DNA of 11,251 bases from Bacillota bacterium (GTDB taxonomy: Bacteria; Bacillota; Sulfobacillia; JAJZYS01; JAJYTV01): positions 1 to 11,251 of the forward strand of contig JAJYNV010000408.1 in assembly GCA_021786135.1 (NCBI GenBank), given 5' to 3'. Both the position numbers and the translations under genes were made by a program. Each line of letters starts with the position of its first letter. The first letter of the stretch is position 1. The notes under the pieces are model-generated. The model worked only from the letters and a program-made list of their open reading frames with translations. It ran no database searches and was not told the origin of the DNA. Of this stretch, positions 1-7,546 are shown in pieces.

Positions 1-65
1 TGCTGGTCACGGACGAGGGGGCGCAGGTGCTGACGGTATCGCCCAAAGCTCTGCGCATGCTCTGA
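1..65 (+). CDS. Xaa-Pro peptidase (M24 family), C-terminal fragment
   Basis: Only the last 20 codons are in the window, in the frame ending with TGA at 63-65. The visible tail reads LVTDEGAQVLTVSPKALRML. This matches the typical C-terminus of M24 aminopeptidase P / proline dipeptidase proteins, in which a 'VT-x-x-G-x-x-(V/L)LT-x-SPK-x-L' end closes the pita-bread catalytic domain. In Bacillus a gene of this family (yqhT/papA) lies directly upstream of efp, as here, with a 46 bp gap that suggests cotranscription. The catalytic metal ligands lie outside the window. The identification rests on this short tail plus synteny, so it is probable but not certain. Confidence 0.72.
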   Translation, partial: LVTDEGAQVLTVSPKALRML

Positions 66-111
66 TCCCTGAAGCCATGGATTCGAATCAAGGACGGATG
101 GGGGACGCTAC

Positions 112-669
112 GTGATTTCCTCGAACGATTTCCGCAACGGGGTAACGATCGAGATCGACGGGCAGGTCTTTTCAGTGATCGAGTTTCAGCACGTCAAGCC
201 GGGCAAGGGCTCGGCCTTCGTGCGCACGAAGCTCCGAAACGTCAAGACGGGCGCCGTGGTGGAGCGCACGTTCAATGCGGGCGAGAAGATGCCCAGGGCG
301 CATATCGATCGCCGCGAGATGCAGTACCTCTACGCGAACGGCGACGAGTACAGCTTCATGGACACCGAGACGTTCGAGCAGGTCAGCATCACGGCGACCG
401 AGCTCGGCGATGCGCTGCACTTCCTCAAAGAGAACATGAACATCGCTCTCCTGCAGTTCCAGGGCGTCACCATCGGCGTCGACCTGCCGAATTCGGTGGA
501 ACTCGAGGTCGTCGAGACCGATCCCGGGTTGCGCGGCGACACGGCGACGGGCGGCACCAAACCCGCGAAGCTCGAGACGGGCTACGTGGTGCGCGTGCCT
601 CTCTTCATCGAGAACGGGGACAAGCTCATCATCGACACGAGATCCGGCGAGTACCTGTCGCGCGCCTGA
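112..669 (+). CDS. efp: Translation elongation factor P
   Basis: EF-P (185 aa, the usual length) binds between the P and E sites of the ribosome and relieves stalling at polyproline stretches. The N-terminal KOW-like domain (about residues 1-65) contains KPGKGSAFVR. Lys32 lies at the loop tip, where EF-P is post-translationally modified (5-aminopentanol in Bacillus subtilis). The middle and C-terminal OB domains follow. They include the family signature ending GDTATGGTKPAKLETG near residues 142-157, and the protein finishes with the common SRA end. The start is GTG, with a GGGGGA purine run 6 nt upstream. The opening MISSNDFRNG aligns with other Firmicute EF-Ps, which supports this start. The gene probably shares a transcript with the upstream peptidase and ends at the hairpin at 690-723. 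Confidence 0.98.
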   Translation: MISSNDFRNGVTIEIDGQVFSVIEFQHVKPGKGSAFVRTKLRNVKTGAVVERTFNAGEKMPRAHIDRREMQYLYANGDEYSFMDTETFEQVSITATELGDALHFLKENMNIALLQFQGVTIGVDLPNSVELEVVETDPGLRGDTATGGTKPAKLETGYVVRVPLFIENGDKLIIDTRSGEYLSRA

Positions 670-689
670 TCCCGGCTGGCAAGCAAGAC

Positions 690-723
690 GAGGCGAGATG
701 GCCGGCCCTGGCCATCTCGCCTC
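690..723. terminator. Strong inverted repeat between convergent genes, likely bidirectional terminator
   Basis: GAGGCGAGATGGCC (690-703) is perfectly complementary to GGCCATCTCGCCTC (710-723), giving a 14-bp stem with a 6-nt loop. It sits 21 bp after the efp stop and 31 bp from the stop of the convergent SLH gene, where a shared terminator is expected. On the plus strand a modest T-rich tail (ggtcgttctct) follows. On the minus strand the following bases are gtcttgcttg. Neither is a classical U-tract, so termination efficiency is inferred from stem strength and position. Confidence 0.82.
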
Positions 724-753
724 GGTCGTTCTCTCAGCCAGCGCTCGCTCAGC

Positions 754-3090
754 CTAGAGGCTGCCCGTCGCCGCCAGCGGTGTGGTCGGGGCGCCGACCG
801 CGTCGTTGACGATCGGGCGCCCAGTGGCCACCTCGATGCCGTCGGTGAGCGGGATGGGCGCAGAGAGCGTCGTCTGCACGAGCAGCGTCTGGCCGACCAG
901 TGCGACACTGGCGACGCCGAGCTCAGCATGCGTCGTCAGGTCGGTCACCGTGTAGTCGCCGAGATTCCTGTCGAGGGTGGCGCCGTCCAGTGGCTTGTCG
1001 TACGGGATCGCGAGCGTGAACTCCTCGTCACCTGCGACCTCGGTGACCGTCGGCGTGAGAGAGGTGGCGGAACGTGCGCCCCACTCGACCGCCGTCGACG
1101 GCGCGGAGGGCGCGGACAGGCCGGACTGGGTGACGGCCTCAACTTCGAAGGTGTAGCTCGCCCCGACCGCGAGTCCCGTGATCGCGGTGCCAGCGCTGGC
1201 AGGGGTGCCGCCGTTCGCCTGGGACACCGGGCTGTAGGCGCCGCCACTCGCCTCGAGCACCTGGTAGGTGGAGGCGCCGGCGATCGGTGACCACGTGAGG
1301 TAGATGCCGCCTGCAGTCTCCTGAGCGCTGAGGCCGGTGAGCCCCGCCAGCTGTTGACTGCCGCTGGCGGCGATCGGAGTCGTGGGCGCGTCGGCCGCAT
1401 CGTCGATGATGGACCTCGTCGTGGTGATCCCGAGGAGGTCCGTGGGCAGCGTCGTCAAGGCAGTCGGAACGGTCACGATCGTCACGCTCTGGCCGCTCGC
1501 CGAGACAGACGCGACGCCGAGCTGCGTATGCTGGCTCTCGTCCACCACCTGGTAGTCGGAGGGAGACTGGTCGAGCGTCAGGGGATTGAGAGCCTTGTCG
1601 TACGAGACGGTGATGGTGGCGTAGTCGCCGGTTGGGCTTGGTGCGACGCTGACGGTCGCCGCCGTGGCGGGCTTCGCGCCCCACGTGACGGCCGCGGTCG
1701 GCGCCGACGGTTGGGAAGCGCCGGACGATGTCACCGCCTCAACCTCGAAGGTGTACGCGCTGCCGACGGTCAGACCGGCGACGGTCGTGTCCGAAGCCAC
1801 AGGCGCGCCGCCTTCGGCGGGGCTCACGGGGGAGTAGCCCCCGCCGCTGGCCACGAGCACCTGGTAGGACGTCGCGCCGGCGACGCCGTTCCAGCTGAGC
1901 GCTATGCCTGAGACGACCTCGCTGGCGGCCACCTGGGTGGGCGTGGAGGTGACTTGAGTTCCCCCGCCTGGCACCGGCGAGACCTGCGCGATGATCATGT
2001 CGACGAGCCCACTCGGCCCGACGACCAGCCGCACGAACGTCCCCGCTGCGATCTCGGCGAGGGATCCGTGTGCGCCCTCGCCTGGGATGACCACCTTGGC
2101 GGTCGGGCTGAGAACATAGGTGCCGCTTTGGGATCCGCCCTTCTTGCCGCGACCCTTGGGCCGGTTCTGGGCGGCGATCGTGATGCGACCGCCGCCGAGC
2201 GACGTCACGATGCCCGACACAACGCCGGGATTGGCCTCAACTGTGCGGGATGGCGTGAGGTCCGCGACCACATCCGCCTGGCCGCTCGCAGTGAGCGTGA
2301 GCATGACCTGGTCGCCGACAGCGAAGCTTGCGAGAGATCCGGTCACATTGCCGTAGTCGATCTGGGCGTTCGGGGCAAGGGTATAGGTCTCCTGACCGGG
2401 CGACCCGCCGAAGGCCCTGAGCGTGATGGTGGCCAGAGGCTGTCCGTTCACCATGACGCTGCCCGCACCTGCGAAGGTGCCCTGGACCGTAGCAGCGTGC
2501 CCAAGGCCGAGCTCCAGTTCGATGCGCTGCAAGATCACGGCGAGCTCGGCACGGCTCAGCTTGGCGTTGGGGTCGAGCTGTCCTTGGGAGCCGGTGAGGA
2601 GCCCGAGCTGCACGGCGAGCGCCAACGGCTGGCGGGCCCAGGCCGGCACGCTCTTCGTGTCGCCAAACGTTTGCAGGCTGGCGAGATTCCCGTTTGCGGG
2701 AAGCTGCAGCGCGTTCACGATCATCGCGATGGCCTGGGCGCGCGTGGCTGCGGCACCGGCGTCGACGTCCCCGCCAAGCCCGGACAGCATTCCGTCGCCG
2801 ATGGCCCTCTGCACCTGCTTCGCGAAGGGCGCGCCTTGGCCGGCGCCACCCTGGTAGCGCAGCAGGACAGCCGCCAGCTGGCCGATGGTGACGGGGTCTT
2901 GCGGTCCGAACTGCGTCGGGGTGAGGCCTGTGAGCACGCCTTGGGCGCTCAGCGTCTCAATCGCGGCCGCCGCCCACTGCGCGTGGCCGAGGTCCTGGAA
3001 GGTCGCATGTCCCTTGGCGGATGCGGTGCCGAAGCTGGAAAGGGCAAGGGTGCCGGCGATCGCCGTGGCGACAAGCAATTTTGAGCGCAC
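754..3090 (-). CDS. Secreted S-layer-homology (SLH) protein with tandem fibronectin-type modules
   Basis: The start is GTG at 3088-3090, with GGAGG 7 nt upstream. It gives a 778-aa protein with a clean signal peptide (RSKLLVATAIAGTLALSSFG, cleavage probably after the ASA at residues 23-25). A longer frame running back to 3213 has no such signal. Residues about 30-200 hold SLH repeats. The first reads FQDLGHAQWAAAAIETL then FGPQDPVTIGQLA. A degenerate second follows, and the third reads AWARQPLALAVQLGLLTG then LSRAELAVILQRI. SLH domains bind cell-wall secondary polymers. Residues about 205-365 form beta-rich segments around a basic linker (RPKGRGKKGG). Residues about 377-778 are two ~200-aa units, each a fibronectin type III-like domain followed by a second Ig-like beta domain. 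No catalytic motif is visible. It is probably a cell-surface structural or binding protein. Its ligand and its link to sporulation are unknown. The stop is TAG, the only one in the window. Confidence 0.9.
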   Translation of the reverse strand: MRSKLLVATAIAGTLALSSFGTASAKGHATFQDLGHAQWAAAAIETLSAQGVLTGLTPTQFGPQDPVTIGQLAAVLLRYQGGAGQGAPFAKQVQRAIGDGMLSGLGGDVDAGAAATRAQAIAMIVNALQLPANGNLASLQTFGDTKSVPAWARQPLALAVQLGLLTGSQGQLDPNAKLSRAELAVILQRIELELGLGHAATVQGTFAGAGSVMVNGQPLATITLRAFGGSPGQETYTLAPNAQIDYGNVTGSLASFAVGDQVMLTLTASGQADVVADLTPSRTVEANPGVVSGIVTSLGGGRITIAAQNRPKGRGKKGGSQSGTYVLSPTAKVVIPGEGAHGSLAEIAAGTFVRLVVGPSGLVDMIIAQVSPVPGGGTQVTSTPTQVAASEVVSGIALSWNGVAGATSYQVLVASGGGYSPVSPAEGGAPVASDTTVAGLTVGSAYTFEVEAVTSSGASQPSAPTAAVTWGAKPATAATVSVAPSPTGDYATITVSYDKALNPLTLDQSPSDYQVVDESQHTQLGVASVSASGQSVTIVTVPTALTTLPTDLLGITTTRSIIDDAADAPTTPIAASGSQQLAGLTGLSAQETAGGIYLTWSPIAGASTYQVLEASGGAYSPVSQANGGTPASAGTAITGLAVGASYTFEVEAVTQSGLSAPSAPSTAVEWGARSATSLTPTVTEVAGDEEFTLAIPYDKPLDGATLDRNLGDYTVTDLTTHAELGVASVALVGQTLLVQTTLSAPIPLTDGIEVATGRPIVNDAVGAPTTPLAATGSL
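757..1959 (-). repeat. Tandem 600-bp (200-aa) duplication inside the SLH protein gene
   Basis: The unit at about 1360-1959 and the unit at about 757-1359 encode parallel ~200-aa modules. Equivalent landmarks are 600 bp apart. For example, the codons for FEVEAVT lie around 1741 in one copy and 1141 in the other. Both copies contain TYQVL or SYQVL, YSPVS, YTFEVEAVT, a DYQV/DYTV strand, LGVASV and (A/V)DAPTTP or GAPTTP. DNA similarity is patchy rather than near identical, so this is an old intragenic duplication, not a recent one. Boundaries are approximate because they were placed by eye from the protein. Confidence 0.8.
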
Positions 3091-3222
3091 ATCCCCACCT
3101 CCGCATGGATAGAGCGACGCGCAGGTCCGCGTCCCAATTAGACCCTTCGCATGCGGAGTCCCTGGTTCTGGGGGCAGAAAGGAAAAATTACAGTTTGTCC
3201 AGTGATCAGGCAAGCCTGCTCC

Positions 3223-4125
3223 TCAGAGCTTGCGACCGACCGCTGCCAGCGAGAGGCTCGCCTCCCAGTCCCAGAGCGGATGCTCCATGGCCCAGCCCTG
3301 GCGCTTCAGGCCGAGCTCGCGCAGTTCGAGAAGCTCCTGGCGGCTGAGCACGCGATAGTCCTCGCCCGAGAGCAGCTCGTCGATCCATGCCTCCAGTTCC
3401 GCCTGCTGGATCCTGCGGTGCGCGAGGCGTACTGCGGCGGGCGTGCGGCTGTCGTCCGGCGCCATGACGTGCCCCCACGCGTTCAGCCTGAGATCGCCGA
3501 GCCCGAGCTCGGCCATGAGCGCCCAGAGGGCGCGCACGGGCCACTGGCTGCTGCCTACGCCCCGCGGAATGGCTGAGTAGCCGGCATGGAGCCGGCGGGA
3601 GAGATCGCGCAAGCGCGGCGCGCCGTCATAGGGCGCCTGACCTTCCAGGGCGTCGATGCCGTCGAACGTGATGCCGCCCGGCCCCGCCCCAGCCTCCGCG
3701 ATGCTGACCGCGCCTTTGGGCCGGCAGACGCGCACCATCTCCGCGATCGCCTGGCGGGGATCGGCGAGGATCCCGATGCCCGTGTAGCTTGTCACCGCGT
3801 CGAAGGAGGCGTCCGGGAAGGGCAGGGCGTAGGCATCCCCCACGATGTAGCGCACGCCCCTGAGCCCGTCCGCCTCCGCCTTGGCGCTGGCGCGCGCGAT
3901 GAACTCGGCGTCGAGATCGAGGCCTGTGACGCTGCCCGGCGCGATGCCTGCGGCGAGGTAGGGGGCCAAAGTGCCGGGACCGCAGCATACCTCGAGCACC
4001 TGCATGCCCTCTGCGAGGCCGAGGTACGAGAACAGCAGCGGACGCCATTCCGGCCGGAACCTCGCTGCGCGGCTCTCCTCGAGGACTTCTGCGGGCTGGA
4101 TGGCGGACCACCGGAACTGTGTCAT
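3223..4125 (-). CDS. Class I SAM-dependent methyltransferase (UbiE/Methyltransf_11-like)
   Basis: The product is a soluble 300-aa protein. Rossmann-fold motif I reads VLEVCCGPGT (about residues 44-53), motif post-I reads VTGLDLD, and GDAYALPFPDASFDAV is the motif II region typical of the UbiE/Methyltransf_11 group. It should transfer a methyl group from S-adenosylmethionine, but nothing visible identifies the acceptor. The C-terminal third is not part of the core fold and contains helical, arginine-rich sequence. The ATG start has GAAGGAGG about 10 nt upstream on the minus strand, a strong ribosome-binding site. The gene is divergent from spoIIIAA, with 156 bp between starts. It lies 132 bp upstream of the SLH gene on the same strand, so the two could be cotranscribed. 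Family confidence is high, function unknown. Confidence 0.9.
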   Translation of the reverse strand: MTQFRWSAIQPAEVLEESRAARFRPEWRPLLFSYLGLAEGMQVLEVCCGPGTLAPYLAAGIAPGSVTGLDLDAEFIARASAKAEADGLRGVRYIVGDAYALPFPDASFDAVTSYTGIGILADPRQAIAEMVRVCRPKGAVSIAEAGAGPGGITFDGIDALEGQAPYDGAPRLRDLSRRLHAGYSAIPRGVGSSQWPVRALWALMAELGLGDLRLNAWGHVMAPDDSRTPAAVRLAHRRIQQAELEAWIDELLSGEDYRVLSRQELLELRELGLKRQGWAMEHPLWDWEASLSLAAVGRKL

Positions 4126-4281
4126 GTGAGCGATCCTCCTTCAAGCGTCGGTGCCTGGGCTTGGCGTTGGGCAGCGCCGGCCATCATGTCATGTCGGCCG
4201 CTCTGCCATGGGTCTTCTCCTGGATGAGCACGTCTACCGCCGTTCGGCCAGGCATAGCGATGTGGTCGGAGGTGCATGGGC

Positions 4282-5241
4282 ATGCCAGCCGAGGCAAGGG
4301 CCGCGTGGAGCACGGAGTCGCCGTGGACCCAGATTCGGCCCTACATAGCCGAGCGCCTGGCCATTGGTCTCGATCGCCTCGATGCGGCGCTCTGGCTGGA
4401 AGCGCGCGAGCTCAGGCTGCGCGCCGGACGGGAAGTGCGCCTGGTCGGCGCGGGCGGCAAGGATCGCGTCGTGGGACCGGCGGTGAGTCGCGACGATCTC
4501 GAGCACTGCCTCGAGCACCTCACGGGACATTCGCGCTACGCCTGGGAAGAGGAGTTGGCACAGGGTTACCTTACCATTCCAGGCGGTCACCGCGTCGGCA
4601 TCGCCGGCAACTGGAGCGCCCCCGGAACGGGCAGCCGGGCGGTGCGCCACGTGGCGGCGCTCAACTACCGCATCGCCCGCTCCATCACGGGCCCCGCCGC
4701 CGCTCTGGCAAGCCGCGTCTCGCACGGCGGGCGACCGCTCGCGACCGTTCTCGTCGGCCCCCCCGGCTGTGGCAAGACGACCCTGCTGCGCGACCTCGTG
4801 CGGGCCGCCTCGGACGGCCTCTACGGCTGGCGCGGCCATCAGGTGAGCCTTGTGGACGAGCGTGCGGAAATCGCTGCCTGCCATGCGGGGCTGCCCGGCC
4901 ACGACGTCGGCGCTCGCACCGACGTGCTCGACGGGCTGCCGAAGACGCTCGGCATGCGCATGGCCCTGCGGGCGCTGGGCCCGGAAATCCTCGCCACCGA
5001 CGAGATCGGCGGCGAGGAGGATGCCCAGGCGGTGCTCGATTGCGCCTACGCCGGCGTGACGGTGCTGGCGACCGTCCACGCCGCATCGCTCGAGGAACTG
5101 CGCCTTAGGCCCAGCATCGCCCTCCTCATGCGTGAGGGTGTGTTCCACCGTCAGGTCCTGCTGGGCGCGGAGCCGCGTCCAGGGACCATCCTGCGCGTCG
5201 AGGACGAATCCGGACGTGCGATCGGGGCGGTAGCGCGATGA
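4282..5241 (+). CDS. spoIIIAA: Stage III sporulation protein AA, secretion-type ATPase
   Basis: SpoIIIAA is the cytoplasmic, mother-cell ATPase of the SpoIIIA-SpoIIQ channel and is related to type II/IV secretion ATPases. The sequence shows GYLTIPGGHRVGIAGNW in the N-terminal half, a Walker A motif GPPGCGKTT at residues about 159-167, and a Walker B-like ILATDEIGG at about 236-244. This order and the ~320-aa length fit the family. I chose ATG 4282 (319 aa) because GGAGG at 4268-4272 lies 9 nt before it. An in-frame ATG at 4276 is only 3 nt from that site and would add two residues. The gene overlaps spoIIIAB by the ATGA at 5238-5241, implying translational coupling. No convincing sigma-E promoter could be assigned by eye in the 156 bp upstream. 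Confidence 0.96.
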   Translation: MPAEARAAWSTESPWTQIRPYIAERLAIGLDRLDAALWLEARELRLRAGREVRLVGAGGKDRVVGPAVSRDDLEHCLEHLTGHSRYAWEEELAQGYLTIPGGHRVGIAGNWSAPGTGSRAVRHVAALNYRIARSITGPAAALASRVSHGGRPLATVLVGPPGCGKTTLLRDLVRAASDGLYGWRGHQVSLVDERAEIAACHAGLPGHDVGARTDVLDGLPKTLGMRMALRALGPEILATDEIGGEEDAQAVLDCAYAGVTVLATVHAASLEELRLRPSIALLMREGVFHRQVLLGAEPRPGTILRVEDESGRAIGAVAR

Positions 5242-5756
5242 TCCCCCTGCGCATCGCTCTCGGCCTGGTTCTTGTCCTGGCGGGCTACCAGATCGGCGCC
5301 CTGGTTGCCGACCGGCAGCGGCGCCGGGTTCTCGAGATCGATGCCTGGCAGGCACTGCTGCACGTTTTGGCGAGCGATGTCTCTTACACCGCCTTGCCGC
5401 TCGGACAGGCACTCCGTTCGGCCTCGCGCCAGGCCAAGGGGCTCGTGCAGGAGTTCGCCGCCGGCCTTGCGCGCCGCCTGGAGGGGCACGTGCTGCTGGC
5501 GGAGGCGTGGCAGACAGAACTCGATCGCCTGAGGCCGCGCAGTTGCCTCACTCCGGACGACACCGCGCCGCTGCTCGAGCTCGGAGAACAGCTTGGCCGG
5601 TTCGGCCGCGACGAGCACAGGGGCTTCTTCCTGCGCTGCCAGGAGCGCCTTGCGCTCCAGCGGCGTGAGGCCGCGGAGGAGAGTGCGCGCGGCAGTCGCA
5701 TGTGGCGTACGCTCGGCGCCGTCGCAGGCGCCGCATTGGCCCTCGTGCTGCTGTGA
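5238..5756 (+). CDS. spoIIIAB: Stage III sporulation protein AB
   Basis: This 172-aa protein has a hydrophobic segment at each end (about residues 3-25 and 155-172) and a soluble helical middle, resembling a short GspF-like secretion platform protein. The conserved SpoIIIAB stretch LGEQLGRFGRDEH appears around residues 115-127. Its expected partner is the SpoIIIAA ATPase at the mother-cell face of the complex. The start ATG sits inside the spoIIIAA stop region (ATGA overlap), typical of coupled translation in this operon. Length matches the family (about 170 aa in Bacillus). No unusual substitutions were noticed. Confidence 0.95.
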   Translation: MIPLRIALGLVLVLAGYQIGALVADRQRRRVLEIDAWQALLHVLASDVSYTALPLGQALRSASRQAKGLVQEFAAGLARRLEGHVLLAEAWQTELDRLRPRSCLTPDDTAPLLELGEQLGRFGRDEHRGFFLRCQERLALQRREAAEESARGSRMWRTLGAVAGAALALVLL

Positions 5757-5774
5757 GACGGGGAGGGAACGGAC

Positions 5775-5975
5775 GTGGACATCAATATCGACCTCATCTT
5801 CAAACTCGCCGCCGTCGGCATCCTGATCGCCGTGATCCATACCGTCCTGACGAAGGCCGGCAAGGACGAGATCGGCCATCTCGTCACCCTGGCGGGCGTG
5901 GCTCTCGTGTTCATGGTGGTGGTGGATCTCCTGACGCAGCTCTTCTCGTCGGTGAAGACGCTCTTCAATCTCTGA
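5775..5975 (+). CDS. spoIIIAC: Stage III sporulation protein AC
   Basis: This is a small 66-aa membrane protein with two hydrophobic helices, about residues 5-25 and 38-57, separated by a KAGKDE loop, as is standard for SpoIIIAC. It is one of the integral membrane components of the SpoIIIA complex. The start is GTG with GGGAGGG about 7 nt upstream, and it follows spoIIIAB by 18 bp. Its TGA stop (5973-5975) lies in the same reading frame as the next gene, spoIIIAD, so the two cistrons are separated by one stop and an 18-nt spacer. Confidence 0.95.
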   Translation: MDINIDLIFKLAAVGILIAVIHTVLTKAGKDEIGHLVTLAGVALVFMVVVDLLTQLFSSVKTLFNL

Positions 5976-5976
5976 C

Positions 5977-5985
5977 GGGGGAGGT
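5977..5985 (+). promoter_or_regulatory. Ribosome-binding site that decides the spoIIIAD start
   Basis: GGGGGAGGT at 5977-5985 is a near-ideal Shine-Dalgarno. No ATG, GTG or TTG lies in frame between it and 6033. It is 8 nt from the CTG at 5994 but 47 nt from the first canonical start at 6033, which argues that CTG 5994 initiates spoIIIAD. Confidence 0.75.
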
Positions 5986-5993
5986 CGTCCCCT

Positions 5994-6380
5994 CTGGCTA
6001 TCGTCCAATTCGTCGGCATCGCGCTGGCCAGCGTGGTGCTGATCAGCGTCCTGCGGCGCGAACGCTCCGAATTCGCGGTGCTGCTCTCGCTGGCAGCTGG
6101 CGCCGTGCTCTTTCTCCTGATCCTGCCGGAGCTGGCCCAGGCGCTGCGTCTGATCGACGAACTAGCGATGATGGCGCATGTGCGCCTGCTCTACATCGAT
6201 GTGGTGCTGCGGGTGATCGGCATCGCCTATCTGGCGGAGTTCGCGGCGCAGGTGGCGCGGGACGCGGGCGAGGGTGCCCTGGCGCAGAAGGTGGAGCTCG
6301 GCGGCAAGGTGCTCATTCTGGTCCTGGCGGTTCCGATCGTCGGCGCCCTCGTCCATCTGGTGCTGGGGGTGGGGTTGTGA
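5994..6380 (+). CDS. spoIIIAD: Stage III sporulation protein AD, apparent CTG start
   Basis: SpoIIIAD is a polytopic inner-membrane component of the mother-cell to forespore channel. From CTG 5994 the product is 128 aa and begins (M)AIVQFVGIALASVVLISVL. That matches the usual SpoIIIAD opening (a hydrophobic helix starting near residue 3 with an IVQ-x-VG pattern). The family normally has about 130 aa. The first in-frame canonical start, GTG at 6033, would remove 13 residues and half of this helix, and it has no properly placed Shine-Dalgarno. Further hydrophobic segments lie at about residues 27-48, 60-80 and 107-126. The frame is closed upstream by the spoIIIAC stop. The gene ends by overlapping spoIIIAE (GTGA at 6377-6380). 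The gene call is secure. The CTG start is inferred. Confidence 0.93.
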   Translation: MAIVQFVGIALASVVLISVLRRERSEFAVLLSLAAGAVLFLLILPELAQALRLIDELAMMAHVRLLYIDVVLRVIGIAYLAEFAAQVARDAGEGALAQKVELGGKVLILVLAVPIVGALVHLVLGVGL

Positions 6381-7546
6381 AGTGGCTGAAGGCCTGCCTC
6401 CTGGCTGGGCTCATGCTGTTCGGCGGAGCGCAGCTCGCGAGGGCCGCCGCACCGCTGCCGATGCCATCGGCCACGTTCAGCCCGGCCTATGGCAGCGTCG
6501 CGTCCTCGCCGCTCAACGGCTTCCTCCAGCAGGTCAACGAGGCGACCGCGGGCAAGCTGCCGTCGCTCGATCTCGGCAAGATCATCTCCGCCATGGCCCA
6601 CGGCGGCGGGGAGTACGGCCCTGCCCAGCTGGTGCGGGGCGTCTGGGACATTGCGGCCGGCGACATCGTGCAGGAGACCAGGCTGCTCGGAGAGCTCCTG
6701 GCGCTCGGGGTCGTCGCGGCGCTGCTCGAGCTTCTCGCCGACAGCTTCGAGCGGCAGGACGTGAGCCGCTTCGCCACCGCCGCCGTCTATCTGGCGCTTG
6801 CGGTGCTCGCGCTCGACGCCTTCTACCAGGCGGCGCAGCTCGTCGAGAAGAGCGTCGGGCTGATGGTGGGCCTGATGCAGTCCATGCTGCCGCTTGTCAC
6901 CATGCTCCTCGCGGGGGTCGGCGCCTTCATGACAGCGGGACTCTTCCACCCGCTCATGCTGGTGGCGATCAACGTGATCGCAGCGATCGTGCGCGGGCTC
7001 GTCATACCCGCCCTGATCGCCGGAGTGGTGCTCGAGGTGATCGGACAGATGTCCGGCTTCAAGCTGAGCGGCATCGCGACCCTGCTGCGCCAGGTGGGGC
7101 TGTGGACGACAGGCGCCGCGCTTACCCTCTTCGTCGGGCTGATCGCCATCTACGGGGCGGCGGGTCCCGTGATGGACGGTGTCGCACTCCGGTCCGGCAA
7201 GTTCTTGGCCAACACCTTCATCCCTGTGGTCGGCAAGCTCTTCTCTGACGCCGCCGAGGCCGTCTTCGGATCGACCTACCTGCTCAAGGACGCCGTGGGG
7301 ATCGTCGGCCTCATGGCTGTCGGCTACCTAATCGTCGTACCCATCCTCAAGCTTCTGGTGCTCATCCTGGTCTTCCGACTCTCCGCTGCGGTGCTCGCGC
7401 CGATCGGCAGCAAAACCATCGTCGACGCGCTCTCGCAGTTCGCGACGAGCCTCGCGCACCTCGCCATGGCTATGGGCGCGGTCGGCGTGATGTTCTTCCT
7501 CTCGATGACGATCGTCTTCGCAGCCGGCAAGGGAGCCTGGGGCTGA
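6377..7546 (+). CDS. spoIIIAE: Stage III sporulation protein AE
   Basis: This is the largest membrane protein of the complex, 389 aa here (about 400 in Bacillus). The N-terminus (KWLKACLLAGLMLFGGAQLA then RAAA) is a signal sequence. A soluble segment of about 100 residues follows, then many transmembrane helices from about residue 105 to the end. The glycine-rich membrane segments around residues 160-200 (VGLMVGLMQSMLPLVTMLL) and 270-290 are typical of SpoIIIAE. GTG at 6377 is chosen because it overlaps the spoIIIAD stop in a GTGA arrangement and places the signal peptide exactly at the start. The same frame stays open far upstream, but that stretch is a shadow of spoIIIAC/AD. It abuts spoIIIAF through a TGATG junction. 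Confidence 0.95.
   Translation: MKWLKACLLAGLMLFGGAQLARAAAPLPMPSATFSPAYGSVASSPLNGFLQQVNEATAGKLPSLDLGKIISAMAHGGGEYGPAQLVRGVWDIAAGDIVQETRLLGELLALGVVAALLELLADSFERQDVSRFATAAVYLALAVLALDAFYQAAQLVEKSVGLMVGLMQSMLPLVTMLLAGVGAFMTAGLFHPLMLVAINVIAAIVRGLVIPALIAGVVLEVIGQMSGFKLSGIATLLRQVGLWTTGAALTLFVGLIAIYGAAGPVMDGVALRSGKFLANTFIPVVGKLFSDAAEAVFGSTYLLKDAVGIVGLMAVGYLIVVPILKLLVLILVFRLSAAVLAPIGSKTIVDALSQFATSLAHLAMAMGAVGVMFFLSMTIVFAAGKGAWG

Noticed and set aside
1954..3084. Plus-strand open frame opposite the SLH gene
   Set aside because: The opposite strand encodes a signal peptide and SLH repeats. This frame has no plausible SD or domain.
3137..3142. Minus-strand TCTAAT as -10 box of the SLH gene
   Set aside because: It matches five of six -10 positions, but no acceptable -35 lies 16-18 bp upstream. 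TTGCCT/TAATTT further upstream is an equally weak alternative.
3190..3222. Terminator after the methyltransferase gene (minus strand CAGGCTTGCCTG followed later by a T run)
   Set aside because: The loop would be only two bases and the T run lies about 20 nt from the stem, so it does not fit an intrinsic terminator.
4229..4260. Sigma-E-like promoter before spoIIIAA (GTCTACC, 14 bp, CATAGCGAT)
   Set aside because: Spacing is about right, but the match to the sigma-E -35 and -10 consensus is poor. It cannot be supported by eye.
4234..5412. Long minus-strand open frame opposite spoIIIAA
   Set aside because: spoIIIAA with Walker motifs occupies the plus strand. The antisense translation is low-complexity and shows no family pattern.
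5973..5975. Second recoded UGA, joining spoIIIAC and spoIIIAD in one frame
   Set aside because: SpoIIIAC and SpoIIIAD each have normal family lengths and ends, and a Shine-Dalgarno follows the stop. No SECIS-type hairpin or need for fusion is seen.
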